Part shown: positions 45,270 through 54,514 of the stretch, piece by piece | How the letters are laid out: every line of letters begins with the position of its first letter | Numbering within the stretch: the stretch's first letter is position 1 | Assembly: GCF_963675905.1 (NCBI RefSeq) | Contig: NZ_OY780936.1 | Span: 1,311,946-1,375,945, forward strand | DNA: 64,000 nt | Reading direction: 5' to 3' | Origin: an uncultured Bacteroides sp. | GTDB lineage: Bacteria; Bacteroidota; Bacteroidia; Bacteroidales; Bacteroidaceae | Translations under genes and position numbers: made by a program | Notes under the pieces: model-generated | The model's database searches: none | What the model was told of the DNA's origin: nothing | Seen by the model: only the letters and a program-made list of their open reading frames with translations

Positions 45270-45974
45270 CTACTTTTTAATCTTCTTCATAATTTCATCT
45301 TTCGGGATAGGCTTAGTGCAGAAGAACCAATCATGGCAGGTAACACCACTCTCTTTTCCTTCCATCCTATCTTTTGCAACGCCACAAGAACCCGCCGTTG
45401 GTACTATTACATCATCTCCCGGACGCCAGTCGGCCGGTGTAGCAATGCTGAAGGCATCGGCTGTTTGAAGTGCCATTAATACACGCAATAGTTCATCGAA
45501 ATTTCGGCCCAATGAAAGTGGATAATAAATAATGGTACGAATCTTTCCTACAGGATCGATAACAAAGACTGCACGTACTGCTTTTGTATTACTCTCTCCT
45601 GGTTGAATCATTCCATACCTTTTCGCTACTTCCATGGTAATGTCTTCAATCAACGGGAATGTAACCTCTACATTCTTCATTCCTTTATACTCAATCTTCT
45701 CTTTAATAGTTCGCAACCAGGCTATATGGCTATAAAGACCGTCAACAGAAAGTCCTACCAACTGGCAATTCAATTCTTTAAACTGACTTTCCAATGTGGC
45801 AAAAGTCATAAACTCTGAAGTACAAACCGGTGTAAAATCGGCCGGATGACTAAATAATATAATCCATTTACCCTGATAATCATCGGGGAATTTAATTGTT
45901 CCCTGCGTAGTAACGGCTTCAAAATGAGGAGCCAAATCTCCAATACGAGGCATTGAAAAAACTTCTTGTTCCAT
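45270..45974 (-). CDS. Peroxiredoxin, 1-Cys (Prx6) type
   Basis: This 234-aa enzyme reduces hydrogen peroxide and organic peroxides. The peroxidatic Cys is in HPADFTPVCTSE, with the long C-terminal arm typical of Prx6-type proteins (RPGDDVIVP near its end). The ATG at 45974 (MEQEVFSMPRIG) fits the family; longer upstream starts add hydrophobic sequence not seen in Prx6. It is monocistronic and ends at a terminator. The Crp/Fnr gene is divergent. Confidence 0.9.
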   Translation of the reverse strand: MEQEVFSMPRIGDLAPHFEAVTTQGTIKFPDDYQGKWIILFSHPADFTPVCTSEFMTFATLESQFKELNCQLVGLSVDGLYSHIAWLRTIKEKIEYKGMKNVEVTFPLIEDITMEVAKRYGMIQPGESNTKAVRAVFVIDPVGKIRTIIYYPLSLGRNFDELLRVLMALQTADAFSIATPADWRPGDDVIVPTAGSCGVAKDRMEGKESGVTCHDWFFCTKPIPKDEIMKKIKK

Positions 45975-46275
45975 AGTTCTATATTTTAATATTATAACTG
46001 TATATAAAACAAATAAAATGAGCATATGTTCATTAACGCCAAGTCCATCATTTATAAAACATTTTTCATCTACAGAAATTCTTCTTTTTAAACAAAAGAT
46101 ATTATATTTGTATATTCGTAAATATATACAAAAGAACACAAATAAAAAAAGTGATAATCTGGAGTTATAAAAGAGGTAATCCTATCCCCTTCACGAACAA
46201 ATCTACTTCTGGTTCTGCAGATAGTTTTTCTAAATATCATTCTGCAACCGGGATAGCAACAAATTCAAAAAAATA

Positions 46276-46370
46276 GGTTAAGTTTGCAATAACGATAAAA
46301 CAAAGCTGATTTGCTAAAGGCTAACTTCTCTTCTTATATACAAGGTTAGTTTGCAATAACGATAAAACAA
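46276..46370 (+). promoter_or_regulatory. 27-bp direct repeat before the Crp/Fnr gene
   Basis: A GGTTA(A)GTTTGCAATAACGATAAAACAA element occurs at 46276-46303 and 46344-46370, 68 bp apart. The first copy contains TAAGTTTG (TAnnTTTG). It may be a duplicated promoter or operator of the regulator gene. Confidence 0.65.
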
Positions 46371-46377
46371 CAAGAGC

Positions 46378-47031
46378 ATGGATCTTTTTGATGAAATTAC
46401 CGAATTCAAGACTTCAATGGCTATTCGTAAAAAGCTGGTGGAATATAGTGTGGTTAAGACTTTCAAGGAGGGTGAGAACATTCTTCGCGAAGGGGCTTAT
46501 ATTAAAGGTGTTCCTATTGTGGCTACAGGTAGTGTGAGGGTGATGCGCACCAATGATGATGGCAGGGAGATTTTGCTTTACTACATTAAAAGCGGTGAGA
46601 GCTGTGTGATGTCTATTCTTGGCGGACTGCACAACGACACCAGCAAGGTAAAAGCGGTAGCGGAAGAGGATACGGAGGTTTTCTTTATCCCTAACGATAA
46701 GCTGGCTATGCTGATAAGGGAGTTTCCTCAGTTTCTGGATTATATTTTCAGACTCTATCACAAGCGTTTTGAGGAGTCTCTGGATATTATAAACGAGATT
46801 GCCTTCAAGAAGATGGATGAACGCTTACTGGCTCTGCTTGAAAAGAAAGCTGAACTCTACCACGACCGGACTATCAATATTACTCACGAGCAGCTAGCTA
46901 ATGAGCTGGGCACGGCACGGGTGGTGATCTCTCGCTTACTGAAGCAACTGGAAGAGTATGGCGCAGTGAGCCTGGGACGCAACAAACTTACTCTACTTAA
47001 ATCTTTGGAAGGGTTTACTCCGGAAAAATAG
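46378..47031 (+). CDS. Crp/Fnr-family transcriptional regulator
   Basis: This 217-aa regulator has an N-terminal cyclic-nucleotide-binding fold (FKEGENILREG to FFIPNDKLAML, about residues 30-110). A C-terminal winged helix follows, with ITHEQLANELGTARVVISRLLKQLEEYGAV (about 165-195). No Fnr-type cysteine cluster is visible, so it is not an iron-sulfur oxygen sensor of that kind. It lies 116 bp upstream of the efflux operon in the same direction and may control it. The start is at the ATG just after the second copy of the repeat. Confidence 0.88.
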   Translation: MDLFDEITEFKTSMAIRKKLVEYSVVKTFKEGENILREGAYIKGVPIVATGSVRVMRTNDDGREILLYYIKSGESCVMSILGGLHNDTSKVKAVAEEDTEVFFIPNDKLAMLIREFPQFLDYIFRLYHKRFEESLDIINEIAFKKMDERLLALLEKKAELYHDRTINITHEQLANELGTARVVISRLLKQLEEYGAVSLGRNKLTLLKSLEGFTPEK

Positions 47032-47115
47032 CTGAACTTTTCTCTTTTTTTATTGTTTTTTTCATTAAAACATCCTTATGTAACAAAAGTAGCTGACCAG
47101 GTTTTTTGGATGCTC

Positions 47116-47123
47116 TACATTTG
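47116..47123 (+). promoter_or_regulatory. Putative -7 element of the efflux operon
   Basis: TACATTTG matches TAnnTTTG, 25 bp before the ATG of the TolC-like gene. The expected -33 is poor, so activation by a regulator such as the adjacent Crp/Fnr protein is plausible. Confidence 0.5.
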
Positions 47124-47147
47124 TTCCATAATTAAAAATGAGGGACA

Positions 47148-48485
47148 ATGAAAGAAAAGAAGAGAACTATCAGATTACTAACGGCCGCTATAGTTTGTTT
47201 AGCGGTTCTGGTACCTGTAAAAGCACAAAACGACACACGTTTTCTTAGTCTGAATGAGGCTATGGAGAGTGCTTTGAAGGGAAATAAGCAACTACTTACC
47301 ACTTCACTGGATGAAAAGATTGCCACGTCCGATTACCGGAAAAGCGATGCGATCTTTATGCCTCAGGTAAATGTTTCCTACTCGGTGATGGCTACCAATG
47401 ATCCGCTTAATGTGTTTGGATTCAAACTGCAGCAACAGTCTGTAAAAGCGGAAGATTTTAATCCTACCTTACTTAATAGCCCCGATGCATTGACTGATTT
47501 CAATGCAAACATCGAGGTACAAATGCCATTATTTAATCTGGATCATATTTATATGCGAAAGGCTGCGGCGGCTCAGAAGGACGCTGCCCGCTATGGCACC
47601 ATTCGCATGAAGGAATATATATCTTTTGAGGTGAAGAAGGCTTATCTGCAACTTCAGTTGGCTTACCGCGAAAAGGGTGTGCTGGAGGAAGCTTTGGGAA
47701 CTTCGAAGGAAGTCTACGCTTCTGTAGAGCGTTTCTTTGCTCAGGGATTGATTCGTAAATCGGACGTACTGAATGCTAAAGTACACGTAAGCGGCATGGA
47801 GACGAATCTGGAGAAAGCAAAGAGTGCCATAGCCAATGCTTCTGATTATCTGAGCTTGCTGATGGGGCAACCTACTGGCGTAGTTTATCAGGTGGAGGAA
47901 CCAGCCTCAGCAATGATAGGTTCCAGTGGTTCGGTATCTGATCTTCGTTCTGACTTTCAGGCAATGGAAAAGGCTATGACGGCTACGGAGATGATGAGGA
48001 AATCTTCAGGGCTCTCTATGGTACCCCGGCTGAATGCTTTTGGCACGTATCAGTGGAACGATAAGAAGTTTGCTTCCTTTGGTTCTGACAGCTATCTGGT
48101 TGGTGTACGTCTTTCATGGACGTTGTTCAATGGTAACCAGAGCAAATATAACGCTCGCTCGAGCAAGCTGATGGGCATGAAACTGCAGGAACAGCTGAGC
48201 AACGAGAAAATGAAAGCACAACTGGAATATAACAAGACCAGCAGGGATTTGGACGACATTGCTTTTGAACTTCGCAAACAGAATGATATGGTGGAACAGG
48301 CTACGGAAGCTCTCCGCATCACTAAGGATCGTTTCGATCAGGGATTGGAAAAGACAGCGGATGTGTTGATAGCTCAGACACAATTATCGGGTCAGCAACT
48401 CAATTACGCGCGTACTGTTTACAAACAAAATCTCACGGCTGCTTATATGGAGTTCATCACAGCCAACGAATCAAACAATAAATAA
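47148..48485 (+). CDS. TolC-family outer membrane efflux protein
   Basis: This 445-aa protein has a signal peptide ending at VKAQ and two repeats of the outer membrane factor fold (long helices separated by short strands). LSLNEAMESALKGN and later VEQATEALRITKDRFDQGLEKTADVL are typical. It forms the outer membrane exit of a tripartite pump and is first in an operon with the adaptor and the RND permease, with 23 and 27 bp gaps between genes. Confidence 0.92.
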   Translation: MKEKKRTIRLLTAAIVCLAVLVPVKAQNDTRFLSLNEAMESALKGNKQLLTTSLDEKIATSDYRKSDAIFMPQVNVSYSVMATNDPLNVFGFKLQQQSVKAEDFNPTLLNSPDALTDFNANIEVQMPLFNLDHIYMRKAAAAQKDAARYGTIRMKEYISFEVKKAYLQLQLAYREKGVLEEALGTSKEVYASVERFFAQGLIRKSDVLNAKVHVSGMETNLEKAKSAIANASDYLSLLMGQPTGVVYQVEEPASAMIGSSGSVSDLRSDFQAMEKAMTATEMMRKSSGLSMVPRLNAFGTYQWNDKKFASFGSDSYLVGVRLSWTLFNGNQSKYNARSSKLMGMKLQEQLSNEKMKAQLEYNKTSRDLDDIAFELRKQNDMVEQATEALRITKDRFDQGLEKTADVLIAQTQLSGQQLNYARTVYKQNLTAAYMEFITANESNNK

Positions 48486-48508
48486 TCAATATATAAAAGA
48501 TAAATTCT

Positions 48509-49606
48509 ATGAAATCAGTAAGATATGTATCCGTAATGTTTTTCTCTCTGGTAATGGCCGGAGGTATGTTTCAGGCTTGTTCTTCTTCGGATAAGGAAGC
48601 AAAAGTACAGGAAGAGGCTGTGGCTGTAGTAACTGCTTTACCATCGTCTACCGAGGAATCGGGTGTATTGGCAAGCGGACAGATTGAAGCCGGACAAACA
48701 GCTGTAATCAGTACCCGGGTAATGGGAAGCATCAGTCGCATTTATGTAAAAGCAGGCGACAAGGTTGCTAAGGGACAATTGTTAGTAAGCATCTCTAACG
48801 CAGACATCATGGCTCAAAGGGCTCAGGCAGATGCAGCTATCGCAGAAGCTAAGGCGGCAGCAGCAGTTTCGGCAAAGGATTTGGAACGTTTCAAACAGCT
48901 TTATCAGAACCAGAGTGCTTCGGCAAAGGAACTGGAGAATGTTACTCTGCAGCACCAGTCTATCAGCTCTAAACTGGAGACTGCCCTACAGATGAGGAAT
49001 CAGGTAAATGCTATGCTGGCTTATACACGCATCACTGCTCCTTTCTCGGGAGTGATTACCAAGAAATTTATGGATGAGGGCAGTATGGCCAATCCGGGTA
49101 TGCCGCTACTGGCTCTGGAGCAAAGCGGAAACTTCCAGGCTGTAGTCTCTGTACCGGAATCGGACATAGCCAGAATTAAGCAGGGAGCAACGGTTAATCT
49201 TACCGTAAAATCATTGGGTATTACGTTCCCGGGAACCATTTCGGAGATTAGTCCCTCCTCTCAGTTTACCGGTGGACAATATGGAGTAAAGGTTGCAATA
49301 AGTGATAGTAAGTCGTTAGGAATCAAGGCAGGTATGTATGTAAATGTTTTAATTCCGGGCGAACAGGTAAAGAGCTCTCAACCGGCAAGAATGACAATTC
49401 CGGTGAAGGCCGTTGTCAATAAAGAGCAGCTTACCGGAGTGTATGTGGTGAGCAAGGAAAACAAGGCTTTGCTTCGCTGGGTAAGATTAGGCAAGCAAAT
49501 GGGCGACCGTGTAGAGGTACTGTCGGGCCTGGCTCCCGACGAACGTTTTGTGGTAAGCACAGAAGGACGTGTATACAACGGCAGTAAGGTGATTGAATCA
49601 AAATGA
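48509..49606 (+). CDS. RND efflux periplasmic adaptor (MFP) lipoprotein
   Basis: This 365-aa membrane fusion protein has the lipobox FQAC near residue 24. The lipoyl halves are visible: ISRIYVKAGDKVAKGQLL and ITAPFSGVITKKFMDEGSMANPGMP. A coiled-coil hairpin lies between them (about residues 105-175). The beta-barrel and membrane-proximal domains follow. It links the RND permease to the TolC-like channel. It is cotranscribed with both. Confidence 0.92.
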   Translation: MKSVRYVSVMFFSLVMAGGMFQACSSSDKEAKVQEEAVAVVTALPSSTEESGVLASGQIEAGQTAVISTRVMGSISRIYVKAGDKVAKGQLLVSISNADIMAQRAQADAAIAEAKAAAAVSAKDLERFKQLYQNQSASAKELENVTLQHQSISSKLETALQMRNQVNAMLAYTRITAPFSGVITKKFMDEGSMANPGMPLLALEQSGNFQAVVSVPESDIARIKQGATVNLTVKSLGITFPGTISEISPSSQFTGGQYGVKVAISDSKSLGIKAGMYVNVLIPGEQVKSSQPARMTIPVKAVVNKEQLTGVYVVSKENKALLRWVRLGKQMGDRVEVLSGLAPDERFVVSTEGRVYNGSKVIESK

Positions 49607-49633
49607 AATAACGACCGATAAAGAACTAAAGAT

Positions 49634-52600
49634 ATGAAAGAAGGTTTTGCAGGAAGATTGGCGAATGTGTTTATTCGCTCTAAGCTATCCGTACTATTGA
49701 TGATTGCTTTCTTGCTTCTGGGAGCATTTAGTATAACTCTTATCCCAAGGGAAGAGGATCCGCAGATTGAAGCACCAATGGCCGATATCATGGTGGCTTA
49801 TCCGGGAGCTAACCCTACGGAAGTGGAAAGCAGGGTGTCTATCCCTCTGGAGAAGGTGGTATCTAACGTAAAGGGTGTGGAGTATGTTTACTCTACTTCT
49901 ATGAACGGAATGACAATGGTTTCCGTACAGTTCTTTGTGGGACAGGATATGGAACGTTCCCTGGTAAAGCTATACACTGAGATTATGAAGCACATGGACG
50001 AAATGCCGCAGGGTGTTTCCATGCCGCTGATTAAGACTCGCGCCATTGATGATGTGCCTGTATTAGCGCTTACTTTGTGGAGCAATAAATATGGTGATTA
50101 CTCTCTTCGCCAGTTGGCCGAGGTGATGACTACCGAACTAAAGAAGGTACCCGACGTAGCTGCAGTGAATATTCTGGGCGGACGTAGCAAGGAAATAAAG
50201 GTGGTACTGGATAAAGATAAGATGACGGGAAATCATCTGGATATGGCCGGTATATCAAAATACATTCAGGGAAGCAATATGCAGTTGTCTTCCGGTAATA
50301 TCCTGAGTGGTGACTCTGCATTCTCCGTACAAACAGGCAGTTTCCTGAAAACGGCTGATGATGTGGCTAATCTGGTGGTTGGTGTAAACGAAGGTATGCC
50401 TGTGTATCTGCGTCAGGTAGCTCAGGTGGAAGAAGGTCCGGGCACTCCCAGTCAGTATGTTTCTTACGGAGAAAAGGGTAACTATCCGGCTGTGACTATT
50501 GCCATAGCAAAGAAAAGTGGTGTGGATGCCAAGAAGCTTGCCGGAGAGATTCTGGATAAAGTAGATCATTTGAAGAAGGAGTTAATTCCTTCGGACGTAA
50601 ACGTTACTACTTCGAGAGACTACGGTCAGACAGCTTCGGATAAGGTTTCGGAACTTTTGCTTCACCTATTTGTGGCTATCATCGCGGTAACTCTGTTTGT
50701 AATGCTGGCTATGGGATGGAGAGGCGGATTGGTTATTTTCCTATCGGTACCGGTTACCTTTGCCCTAACGCTCTTCTCCTACTACTTCCTGGACTATACG
50801 CTTAACCGAATCACGCTGTTTGCACTGGTGTTCGTTACAGGTATTGTGGTAGACGACTCCATTATCATAGCAGAGAATATGCACCGTCATTTCAGGATGA
50901 AGAACTTACCGTTCATTCAGGCAGCTATCTACGCTATCAATGAGGTAGGTAATCCAACCATTCTGGCTACCTTTACGGTAATAGCCGCGGTACTGCCAAT
51001 GGCTTTCGTATCAGGAATGATGGGACCTTATATGAGTCCGATGCCTATTGGAGCATCTATCGCTATGATCTTCTCGTTATTGGTAGCCTTGACGTTGACT
51101 CCTTACCTGGGATACATCTTCCTTCGCTCTAAAGAGGACAAAAAAGAGGAGAATGAATTGACAGAGGAAAACGAAACAAATCTGGAAGATAGCAAGGTGT
51201 ACAGAATGTATAAGAAGATCGTGTCTCCTATGCTGGAATCACGCAAGATGAGATGGACATTTATGCTTGCAACAGTAGCTCTGCTATTGATATCTGTTTC
51301 TCTGTTCTATACCAAATCGGTACCGGTAAAGATGCTTCCATTCGATAACAAGAACGAGTTTCAGGTGGTAATTGATATGCCCGAAGGAACTACACTTGAA
51401 CGCACAGACGCTGTGGCTAAGGAAATTGCTGCCTATGTAGCAACCAACAAGGATGTAGTGAACTATCAGACGTATGTGGGTACTTCAGGTCCTATCAACT
51501 TCAACGGATTGGCTCGTCATTACGATCTACGTAGAGGTGAAAACGTGGCAGACATTCAGGTGAATCTAACAGATAAAGGAGACCGTAAGTTACAGAGTCA
51601 TGATATAGCAAAGGCTGTTCGTCCGGGTATTCAGCAAATTGCCAAGAAGTATAATGCCAATGCCAAAGTGGTAGAGGTCCCTCCCGGTCCGCCGGTACTC
51701 TCCACTTTGGTGGCAGAAATCTATGGTCCCAATTATCAGGATCAGATTAATGTAGCCAAACAGGTAAAAGATCAGCTGAACAAGACTTCGGGAGTTGTGG
51801 ATGTAGACTGGATGGTAGAAGCCGATCAGAAAGAACTTGCTTTTGATGTAGATAAAGAGAAAGCAATGTTACGCGGAGTAGCTCCGGCACAAGTAGTTGG
51901 AGCAATACAATCGGCTATTGGTGGTGAAATGGCAGGTGTGGTTCATCAGGAGTCTTCTTCTGTATCAGTACCGGTGAAACTTCAGTTGGCCGATGCGGAT
52001 AAGAACGATATCAATAACCTGAAGAACCTGACTGTAGTGAACCAGCGCGGTGAGAGTGTTCCTGTGGGAGACTTGGTTCAGATTACCGAGAAAGTAAAGG
52101 ATAAGAGCATTTACCGTAAGAATCAGAAGAGAGTGGTATATGTAGTTGGTGATATGGCCGGAAAACTGGAAAGTCCGGTGTACGCAATGAACGATATGTC
52201 CGATCACCTGAAGGAGATCAAACTTCCTAAGGGATATGAGTTGCAGGAAAACTACACCAGTCAGCCTAAGTTTGAAGACGAATTTACCTTGAAATGGGAT
52301 GGTGAATGGCAAATAACCTACGAGGTATTCCGTGATCTGGGTATTGCTTTCCTGATAGCCATCATCATTATCTATATGTTGATTATCGGATTGTTCCAGA
52401 ACTTTACAGTACCAATCATTATGCTATCGGTAATACCATTATCGCTCATAGGCATTATACTTGGTCACTGGATGATGGGAGCCTTCTTTAGTGCCACTTC
52501 CATGATTGGATTCATAGCCTTGGCAGGTGTGATGGTACGTAACTCCATTCTCTTGATAGACTTCATAGACATCCGTCTGAAAGAAGGAATACCTTTGAAG

Positions 52601-52810
52601 CAGGCTATACTGGAATCGGGAGCAGTGAGAAGTATCCCTATCCTACTCACAGCAGGAACAGTGGTATTAGGAGCTATTGTAATCCTTTTCGATCCGTTGT
52701 TCCAGGGATTGGCAATCTCTCTGATGGGAGGAACCGTTACGGCTACGTTACTTACCCTGGTGGTAGTTCCATTGCTATATTTCAAATTAATGCGTAACAA
52801 ATATAAATAA
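49634..52810 (+). CDS. RND efflux transporter permease
   Basis: This 1058-aa inner membrane pump has the AcrB-like layout with twelve membrane helices and two large periplasmic loops. TM4 carries the proton-relay Asp pair in GIVVDDSIIIAEN. The start FIRSKLSVLLMIAFLLLGAF and the LIPREEDPQIEAPMADI motif fit the RND family. It is full length. The substrate cannot be decided; organic compounds are more likely than metals, since Cu/Ag-type motifs are not obvious. Confidence 0.93.
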   Translation: MKEGFAGRLANVFIRSKLSVLLMIAFLLLGAFSITLIPREEDPQIEAPMADIMVAYPGANPTEVESRVSIPLEKVVSNVKGVEYVYSTSMNGMTMVSVQFFVGQDMERSLVKLYTEIMKHMDEMPQGVSMPLIKTRAIDDVPVLALTLWSNKYGDYSLRQLAEVMTTELKKVPDVAAVNILGGRSKEIKVVLDKDKMTGNHLDMAGISKYIQGSNMQLSSGNILSGDSAFSVQTGSFLKTADDVANLVVGVNEGMPVYLRQVAQVEEGPGTPSQYVSYGEKGNYPAVTIAIAKKSGVDAKKLAGEILDKVDHLKKELIPSDVNVTTSRDYGQTASDKVSELLLHLFVAIIAVTLFVMLAMGWRGGLVIFLSVPVTFALTLFSYYFLDYTLNRITLFALVFVTGIVVDDSIIIAENMHRHFRMKNLPFIQAAIYAINEVGNPTILATFTVIAAVLPMAFVSGMMGPYMSPMPIGASIAMIFSLLVALTLTPYLGYIFLRSKEDKKEENELTEENETNLEDSKVYRMYKKIVSPMLESRKMRWTFMLATVALLLISVSLFYTKSVPVKMLPFDNKNEFQVVIDMPEGTTLERTDAVAKEIAAYVATNKDVVNYQTYVGTSGPINFNGLARHYDLRRGENVADIQVNLTDKGDRKLQSHDIAKAVRPGIQQIAKKYNANAKVVEVPPGPPVLSTLVAEIYGPNYQDQINVAKQVKDQLNKTSGVVDVDWMVEADQKELAFDVDKEKAMLRGVAPAQVVGAIQSAIGGEMAGVVHQESSSVSVPVKLQLADADKNDINNLKNLTVVNQRGESVPVGDLVQITEKVKDKSIYRKNQKRVVYVVGDMAGKLESPVYAMNDMSDHLKEIKLPKGYELQENYTSQPKFEDEFTLKWDGEWQITYEVFRDLGIAFLIAIIIIYMLIIGLFQNFTVPIIMLSVIPLSLIGIILGHWMMGAFFSATSMIGFIALAGVMVRNSILLIDFIDIRLKEGIPLKQAILESGAVRSIPILLTAGTVVLGAIVILFDPLFQGLAISLMGGTVTATLLTLVVVPLLYFKLMRNKYK

Positions 52811-52817
52811 AGATATT

Positions 52818-53150
52818 ATGAAACTATTAGTTATAACCAGTCTGGTAGAATGTGCCGAGAGTGTGGCCGAGATGCTGACTCGTGCAGGCGTGAAAGTTTT
52901 TAGCAGAACAGAGACCACCGGTTTTAAAGAGGGCCACCGTCCCAACATGCTCGATAATTGGTATGGTAGTTCCAATGGGAAATTCAATGCAATGTTCTTC
53001 TTTGCCTTCACATCGGAAGAAAGTGCCAATAAGATGCTTCAGGCAATCAGAGATTGTAACATAGAGAAGAAGAACCGTTTCCCGGTAAGAGGATTTATCC
53101 TCCCGGTAGAAAGTTCTTCTTACATGGAAGATGAAGCTTTGCCGTATTAA
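52818..53150 (+). CDS. Small PII-like protein of the RND operon
   Basis: This 110-aa soluble protein starts MKLLVITSLVECAESVAEML and ends with FPVRGFILPVE, which fits a PII/CutA-like ferredoxin fold similar to the small proteins that accompany some RND pumps. It lies 7 bp after the permease and is translated from the same transcript. It may sense or regulate the pump. A degenerate copy of its last 75 bp lies downstream at 53185-53259. Confidence 0.72.
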   Translation: MKLLVITSLVECAESVAEMLTRAGVKVFSRTETTGFKEGHRPNMLDNWYGSSNGKFNAMFFFAFTSEESANKMLQAIRDCNIEKKNRFPVRGFILPVESSSYMEDEALPY

Positions 53151-53184
53151 GCACTAGTATGTTCCTCTTACAGTGTGGATTAGC

Positions 53185-53259
53185 ACCGTTTCCCAGTAAG
53201 AGGGTTTATACTCCCGGTAGAAAGTTCTACTTATACGGAAGGTAAAGCTTTGCCGTATG
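53185..53259 (+). repeat. Degenerate duplicate of the 3' end of the PII-like gene
   Basis: It matches 53074-53148, sharing ACCGTTTCCC, GTAAGAGG, CCCGGTAGAAAGTTCT and AAGCTTTGCCGTAT, with about eight scattered substitutions. It is not in a supported ORF. It looks like a 111-bp offset tandem copy that is decaying. Confidence 0.8.
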
Positions 53260-53364
53260 TAAACATTATCATGCTATTCATACAACGTGGATAAGCTTTG
53301 AAATATAAAGATAGTTCCTGGCAAAGATGGCAGAAACTTAAAATATCTTTAGTATTATCTTCTT

Positions 53365-53405
53365 GGGCAGGATGGGTAGAGATTACTCAATCCTGCCCTA
53401 TTTTT
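53365..53405 (+). terminator. Terminator of the efflux operon
   Basis: GGGCAGGAT (53365-53373) pairs with ATCCTGCCC (53390-53398), followed by Ts. Confidence 0.8.
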
Positions 53406-53440
53406 ATGCAATATAGTTATCAAAAAAAGCAGAAGATAAT

Positions 53441-53487
53441 AACTCCCCTGCATACACTTATTTCAAAATAAGTAATGCAGAGGAGTT
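53441..53487 (-). terminator. Long hairpin downstream of the outer membrane protein gene
   Basis: AACTCCCCTGCAT (53441-53453) pairs with ATGCAGAGGAGTT (53475-53487, one mismatch). The inner ACTTATTT/AAATAAGT extends the stem. Confidence 0.75.
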
Positions 53488-53529
53488 ATATTTATCTGTT
53501 TAATCAGTACGAATTATCTATAATCAGGA

Positions 53530-54123
53530 TTAGAATTTATAACCAAGTGTTACACTAAAGTTTATGTTTTTGGCTGCACCCTCCACATCGTTTAGTTTTG
53601 TTAAGCCCAACTGTCCATCAAGACCAACAAGGACCTTACCGAATTCCAATCCTACACCAAATCCCACTCCGGCATCAAATTCATCGAGAGCATTGTCACC
53701 GAAGGTATCGGCGTCATTACTAGTAATATTTGAAGAAATTTTACCTCCTATTCCATAAGCAACATATGGACCTGCTGAGAAAAGAAGATTAGTTTCACCT
53801 TCAATATGTACTCTTGCCTGCATATTAACAGGTAATTCAAGATACATTTGATTAACGGTCATTTCAAATCCGGATTCTGAATACTTTGTTCCTTTTGTCG
53901 AGAAGAATAGCGAAGGCTGTAATGACCATATATTATCAAATGCATATTCCATACCTACGCCTACTTTAAAGCCAAGTTTTGCATCACTTCCTTCAGAATC
54001 GCCACCGGTCCAGTTGCTAAGATTCAGACCAGCTTTGGCATTCCAGGAAACTTTAGAATCCTGAGCCATTATTAGCATATTACATCCTAATATGATGACC
54101 AAAAGTAATAATAGTTTTTTCAT
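53530..54123 (-). CDS. Outer membrane beta-barrel protein (porin-family, OmpW/OmpA-like barrel)
   Basis: This 197-aa protein has a signal peptide ending at MAQD. An eight-stranded barrel pattern follows, with alternating hydrophobic and polar residues (SWNAKAGLNLSNW, LGFKVGVGMEYAF, VGFGVGLEF) and a terminal Phe (VTLGYKF), typical of Bacteroidales 'porin family' or PorT-like barrels. It probably sits in the outer membrane. The ligand or role is unknown. It is monocistronic. Confidence 0.85.
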   Translation of the reverse strand: MKKLLLLLVIILGCNMLIMAQDSKVSWNAKAGLNLSNWTGGDSEGSDAKLGFKVGVGMEYAFDNIWSLQPSLFFSTKGTKYSESGFEMTVNQMYLELPVNMQARVHIEGETNLLFSAGPYVAYGIGGKISSNITSNDADTFGDNALDEFDAGVGFGVGLEFGKVLVGLDGQLGLTKLNDVEGAAKNINFSVTLGYKF

Positions 54124-54306
54124 ATTATCTAGTTTTATGTCATTGCTTTCCTGTTCCCTCCGGTTGGCACTAATTAATTAAGAAACGTAGGAACTTGCAA
54201 ACAATCGTTGCACGTTTGATGGGTAGACCTATTTATAAATTGCTTCTCATCCATTAACTAAACAATCCGTAATGGAAATAGTTTCCTAAAAACTATCAAT
54301 CACAAT

Positions 54307-54342
54307 AATTACGCCGGAGTATAACAGTACTCCGGCGTAATT
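54307..54342. terminator. Perfect hairpin in the 54.3-kb spacer
   Basis: AATTACGCCGGAGTA (54307-54321) pairs perfectly with TACTCCGGCGTAATT (54328-54342). It lacks a T-run but is strong. It could end the minus-strand gene at 54515. Confidence 0.65.
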
Positions 54343-54374
54343 ACTAAAAAGAACCAGATTTATTTGTGAATTCT

Positions 54375-54446
54375 TGTACAAAAGAATGCATTCTTCTGTA
54401 CAGAACAATTAAATCTTTTGTACAGAAGAATGCATTGTTTTGTACA
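54375..54446. repeat. Two 28-bp near-palindromes with TGTACA ends
   Basis: Copy 1 (54375-54402) and copy 2 (54419-54446) each run from TGTACA to TGTACA with a GAATGCATT core. Both are near-palindromic, and centres lie 44 bp apart. They look like paired operator sites or a small mobile repeat. Confidence 0.75.
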
Positions 54447-54514
54447 AGATTACAAAAACATTATTCCATAAGAATAAAAAACTCCTCGGCAGAGAAAGAA
54501 ACCTCAGCGCAACT

